A stretch of DNA of 64,000 nucleotides from Flagellimonas aquimarina (GTDB lineage: Bacteria > Bacteroidota > Bacteroidia > Flavobacteriales > Flavobacteriaceae): assembly GCF_003149745.1 (NCBI RefSeq), contig NZ_QGEG01000001.1, forward strand, positions 124,001 to 188,000, read 5' to 3'. The first letter of the stretch is position 1, and every line of letters starts with the position of its first letter. Both the position numbers and the translations under genes were made by a program. The notes below the pieces were generated by a model that had not been told where the DNA came from, did no database searches, and saw only the letters and a program-made list of their open reading frames with translations. Below are positions 60,634 through 64,000 of this stretch, in pieces.

Positions 60634-61671
60634 TTAGGCCAAACTTTTTGTCTTGTTGTTAATGAACTTTTTTAGATACCAATCTATAGTTTTCTCAATG
60701 CCCGTTTCAAAATTTTCATCTGCCTTCCAACCCAAATCATTCTCAATTTTTGAAGCATCAATGGCGTATCTAAAATCGTGTCCTGCCCTATCTTTTACAT
60801 AAGTAATCAAATCACGATAAGAACCGCTTTCAGCTTTTGGATGTTTTCTATCCAAAATATCACATACCGTTTGGGCAATGTAGAGGTTATTTCGTTCATT
60901 TCTTCCTCCTATATTATACGTTTCGCCCGAAACACCTTTATCATAGGCAAGAGCAATTCCCTTGCAATGGTCTAAAACGTACAACCAATCCCTAATATTG
61001 GAACCATCTCCATAAATAGGAATTTGTTCTCCTGCCAATGCTTTTCGTATTATGGTAGGAATCAATTTCTCATCATGCTGTTTTGGGCCATAGTTATTGG
61101 AACAATTGGTGGTTACAACATTCATACCATAGGTATGATGGTAACTTCTTACTATAAAATCCGAAGATGCTTTTGAGGCACTATATGGACTATTGGGTGC
61201 ATACGGGGTAGTTTCCATAAACAACCCTTCTTTTCCCAAGGTTCCATAAACCTCATCTGTTGAAACATGATGAAATCTGGCATTTTTAAAAGCTTCCTTA
61301 TATACTCCAGGACCAACCATCCAGTTTTTCTTGGCTACATCTATCAAATTAAATGTCCCCAAAATATTGGTCTGCATAAACGCATCTGGGTTGGTAATGG
61401 AATTGTCCACGTGAGACTCTGCCGCAAAATGAATCACCCCTTGAACAGTATATTTCTCGAATATTTTTTCTATAAGCTTTCTGTCACAAATGTCCCCTTT
61501 GATAAACGTATATCGTTCGTGCGTCTCAACTTCATTCAGGTTCTCTAGATTCCCGGCATAAGTGAGTGCATCAATATTGATAAGATTAACTTCTGTGTTT
61601 GCTTCTAAAAAATAAGGGATAAAGTTGGAACCTATGAATCCCGCTCCTCCCGTAACCAAAATATTTATCAT
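60634..61671 (-). CDS. rfbB: dTDP-glucose 4,6-dehydratase
   Basis: 345 aa, NAD-dependent. VTGGAGFIGSNF, HFAAESHVDNSI, VSTDEVYG (Asp-Glu for dehydration) and YSASKASSD (Tyr/Lys) are all conserved. It is first gene of rfbBACD. A 42-bp gap separates it from rfbA. The 223 bp to the divergent hybrid kinase must hold its promoter. Confidence 0.96.
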   Translation of the reverse strand: MINILVTGGAGFIGSNFIPYFLEANTEVNLINIDALTYAGNLENLNEVETHERYTFIKGDICDRKLIEKIFEKYTVQGVIHFAAESHVDNSITNPDAFMQTNILGTFNLIDVAKKNWMVGPGVYKEAFKNARFHHVSTDEVYGTLGKEGLFMETTPYAPNSPYSASKASSDFIVRSYHHTYGMNVVTTNCSNNYGPKQHDEKLIPTIIRKALAGEQIPIYGDGSNIRDWLYVLDHCKGIALAYDKGVSGETYNIGGRNERNNLYIAQTVCDILDRKHPKAESGSYRDLITYVKDRAGHDFRYAIDASKIENDLGWKADENFETGIEKTIDWYLKKFINNKTKSLA

Positions 61672-61894
61672 GAAGATTATTCTTTTTATTACTTGTTTTG
61701 TAAATATAATCCTACTTTATGTGGTCATTCAATTAATGTTGTGAAAGGCTATTTTTTGTTGGTGGAATACTTTAATATATACTTTAAAGCAAAACAAACC
61801 AATTTATTAAACTCAATATTTTTCTTCTGACAGTAAATACTTAACAAACATAAAATCTTTTTCCTACTTTCGTACTAGGCCTTTTTTGTCTTAA

Positions 61895-63028
61895 ATGGAA
61901 AACCAAGTTACGGAAAAACCTTATATCCTCGCTGTAGATGATGAACAGCTGAATCTGGAGTTATTACGATTTATTTTGGAAAGAAATAACTGCCACTTTG
62001 AAGGCACCAGCGATGATGACCACTTCTTTGAAATTCTTGAGAAAAGAAAGCCCGATCTTATCCTTCTTGATGTTATAATGCCCCGTATTGAAGGTTTTGA
62101 ACTCTGTGAAAAAATCAAAAGCTTCAATAAGTACAAAGACATCCCAATTATTTTTCTTACAGGCAAGGTAAATGTAAAAGACAAGGTAAAGGGCTTTGAG
62201 GTGGGAGGTGTAGATTACGTTACCAAACCTTTCAATGAACAGGAGTTGGTTGCTCGAATTCAGACCCATGTTGAGTTAATTCGTGCCAAAAATCAGATTG
62301 AAGAACAAGCTAAAAATCTTAAGCAATCCAATGACCTAAAGGATAGGATGTTTTCCATTATAGGACACGATCTACGTTCTCCGCTAAGTGCTGCCAAACT
62401 AAAAATGGATTTTATCATGCGTGGCATTATCAATCCAAAAGATGATAAGTTTTTGGATGAAACCGTCTTTGATCTATTAAAAACCATGGACGAAGCCTTG
62501 AACCTACTTCAAAACTTGTTGGGTTGGGCCAAGTCTGAAAGCAATCAAATTCAAGTTATTCCTGAAAAGCTCAATATCAACGAATTGGTGGAACAGACAT
62601 TTCGTTTATTAAAACTGGGAAGCGATCATAAACAAATTGAAATGCAGAACAATGTTCCTGTGGATGTTTTTGCTTATGCAGATAACAACATGATCAAGAC
62701 AGTACTCAGAAATATACTTTCCAATGCAATAAAATTCACTCCAGTAGAGGGGGTTATTAAAATCAATTCTAAGCCTGGAAAAAGCAAGATTGTAATAGAA
62801 ATAGAGGATAATGGCAATGGAATTCCAAAAGAGGACATTAAAAAAATCTTGAATCCCAATGAGCACTTTAGCAAATTAGGGACTGAAAAAGAGCCCGGTA
62901 CTGGACTAGGCCTTGTGCTTTGTCAAAATTTCGTCAAAAAAAATGGCGGCACATTAAAAATTAGAAGTGAGGTCGGAAAAGGAAGTGTATTCTTTTTTGA
63001 CCTACCTCTTTTTACAGAAGAGAATTAA
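61895..63028 (+). CDS. response regulator-histidine kinase hybrid
   Basis: 377 aa, order receiver then kinase. The receiver domain (about 10-130) has AVDDEQLNLELL and the phospho-Asp in LILLDVIMPRIEG. A coiled linker (IEEQAKNLKQSNDLKDRM) leads to HisKA with GHDLRSPLSAAK (phospho-His) and HATPase_c with ILSNAIKFTP, IEDNGNGIP and GTGLGLVLCQN. No membrane span, so it is cytoplasmic and probably takes its signal from an upstream phosphotransfer. Its last 4 bp overlap the convergent glycosyltransferase. Confidence 0.92.
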   Translation: MENQVTEKPYILAVDDEQLNLELLRFILERNNCHFEGTSDDDHFFEILEKRKPDLILLDVIMPRIEGFELCEKIKSFNKYKDIPIIFLTGKVNVKDKVKGFEVGGVDYVTKPFNEQELVARIQTHVELIRAKNQIEEQAKNLKQSNDLKDRMFSIIGHDLRSPLSAAKLKMDFIMRGIINPKDDKFLDETVFDLLKTMDEALNLLQNLLGWAKSESNQIQVIPEKLNINELVEQTFRLLKLGSDHKQIEMQNNVPVDVFAYADNNMIKTVLRNILSNAIKFTPVEGVIKINSKPGKSKIVIEIEDNGNGIPKEDIKKILNPNEHFSKLGTEKEPGTGLGLVLCQNFVKKNGGTLKIRSEVGKGSVFFFDLPLFTEEN

Positions 63029-64000
63029 GCCACTGCTTCCGTCTGTACATCTCTTTTAGCACGTTCCCAATTTACGGATTGATTTCCCTTGATGTATCTT
63101 CCAAAACCAAGAAATACAGAAAGGTTCATGATAAAGAAATAGTACGGTACAAAAAGTGCTTTTAAGCGAATTTGTCTGTTTTCTAAAAACCATCCTAGCA
63201 AAGCCGCTGCATAAAACAGGACCTGTCCCCAAAACAATATGCTGAACAGACCTAGAGAAAGTACTCCTTCATTTTGAGCCAAAATAAAATTGACCGGAAT
63301 GATTAAGAAAAGTAAAAGTGGAGTCAACGTCCAACGCAATACCCTGTGAGAAATGTATTGAAACGAAAGTGTTCCATATTTAAATAAATTCAGCAAAGCT
63401 CTTAATCTAACTACAGATTGAATCCCTCCTGCAGAAATTCTCACTTTCCGTTTTAGTTCTTCTTTCACATTGGCAGATGCGGTTTCAATAGCATAAGCCT
63501 CAGGGTTGTATTGTATGGTATAACCAGACATGGCAACACGAAGTGATATCATAAAATCATCCAACAAGGTATCTTTCTCCACTTCTTGCCAAAGCTCTGT
63601 CCTGATTGCAAAAAGTTCACCAGCAGCCCCAACAACGGAGTAGAGCTCTGCATCCCATTTTTTAAGCTGTGATTCATATTTCCAATACATACCCTCACCT
63701 GCGCCAGCTGCACTATCTGCATCTTTGGAGTAAATTCTTTTTTCGCCGGAAACGCATCCTACTTTAGGATTTCTGAACAAGCGTACAATTTCTTTAATGG
63801 AATTTTTGCCTAGGTCCGTATTGGCATCAGAGAAGATGACAATAGGTGTTCTTACAAAATTCATTCCTCTGTTCATGGCGGCAATCTTCCCCGCTCTTTC
63901 ATCTTTATGGTGCACCTCTACCCCATCATATTTTTTTAATAACTCTGGAGTACCATCATCTGAACCATCCGTTACCCAAATTTGGGTTACTTTATCTTTG
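63025..64000 (-). CDS. family 2 glycosyltransferase, processive type (partial)
   Basis: The frame continues past the right edge, so the 5' end is missing. Visible: IWVTDGSDDGTPELLKKYDG (sugar-nucleotide Asp region), IFSDANTDLGKN (D-x-D-like metal site), GAAGELFAIR, TLLDDFMISLRVAMSG (catalytic Asp region) and an RKVRISAGG segment near the R/QxxRW position. Four C-terminal spans follow (WTLTPLLLFLIIPVNFILA onward). It is a membrane polymerase or secretion glycosyltransferase, probably making a surface polysaccharide with rhamnose sugar precursors from rfbBACD. Confidence 0.88.
   Translation of the reverse strand, partial: KDKVTQIWVTDGSDDGTPELLKKYDGVEVHHKDERAGKIAAMNRGMNFVRTPIVIFSDANTDLGKNSIKEIVRLFRNPKVGCVSGEKRIYSKDADSAAGAGEGMYWKYESQLKKWDAELYSVVGAAGELFAIRTELWQEVEKDTLLDDFMISLRVAMSGYTIQYNPEAYAIETASANVKEELKRKVRISAGGIQSVVRLRALLNLFKYGTLSFQYISHRVLRWTLTPLLLFLIIPVNFILAQNEGVLSLGLFSILFWGQVLFYAAALLGWFLENRQIRLKALFVPYYFFIMNLSVFLGFGRYIKGNQSVNWERAKRDVQTEAVA

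Noticed and set aside
1..64000. CRISPR arrays, rRNA genes, insertion sequences or prophage
   Set aside because: No regularly spaced direct repeats, rRNA-like sequence or transposase/phage genes were seen.

Overview
The window looks like a chromosomal segment of a marine-type Flavobacteriaceae bacterium (phylum Bacteroidota). The evidence is low GC, promoters with the Bacteroidota -7 element TAnnTTTG, a fused ccoNO gene, LytTR/LytS signalling, DUF2490 and DUF4407 proteins, and many PD40, DinB and Usp proteins. Genus cannot be fixed from sequence reading alone; Muricauda/Maribacter-like relatives are plausible.

Layout. 1-5.6 kb holds the 3' end of an unknown gene, a secreted amidohydrolase, galE with a DegT aminotransferase, and Kdo transferase (envelope sugars). 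5.6-7.2 kb holds a sugar permease. 7.2-35.7 kb is an unusually dense low-oxygen/energy island: hpf, a Usp-DASS-pckA-pfk operon, a ROK sugar kinase, DUF2490 and TonB proteins, an M14 deacylase with a GCS2-CBS ligase, hemN with a Usp, a complete cbb3 oxidase cluster (ccoI, ccoS, fused ccoNO, ccoQ, ccoP, ccoG, ccoH) plus a TauE/SafE protein and a CoA hydrolase/transferase, an FNR-like regulator, and a third Usp. 35.8-44.5 kb holds PLP enzymes, including a kinase/phospho-lyase fusion, a second short Crp-family protein, and a tautomerase, AhpD-like, alpha/beta-hydrolase and DJ-1 stress cluster. 44.5-53.7 kb holds a LytS/LytTR system flanked by PD40 and DinB proteins, a broken rimK remnant, gamma-glutamyltransferase and an aminotransferase. 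53.7-64 kb holds tRNA-Leu, an M20 dipeptidase, DUF4407, a cassette-like hypothetical gene, rfbBACD for dTDP-rhamnose, a response-regulator/histidine-kinase hybrid and a GT2 glycosyltransferase running off the end.

The main discovery is regulatory. Ten TGA-N6-TCA boxes (8.3-34.8 kb) serve eleven promoters. In ten of the eleven the box centre lies exactly 36.5 bp from the last base of a TAnnTTT(G/A) element (37.5 bp in the other). That is the geometry of a class II CRP/FNR-activated promoter. The FNR-like gene at 34044 has such a box itself. The regulon joins cbb3 oxidase, anaerobic haem synthesis, PEP carboxykinase and phosphofructokinase, ribosome hibernation, three Usps and several uncharacterised proteins. 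A second box type, TTGTC-N4-GACAA, occurs at two stress-gene promoters (40.9 and 41.9 kb) with the same 36.5 bp geometry. The nearby short Crp paralogue has substitutions in its recognition helix that fit this altered site.

Broken genes: a ClbS/DfsB-family gene with a one-base frameshift (23.0-23.5 kb) and a rimK 3' remnant with an internal stop (50.6-50.8 kb).
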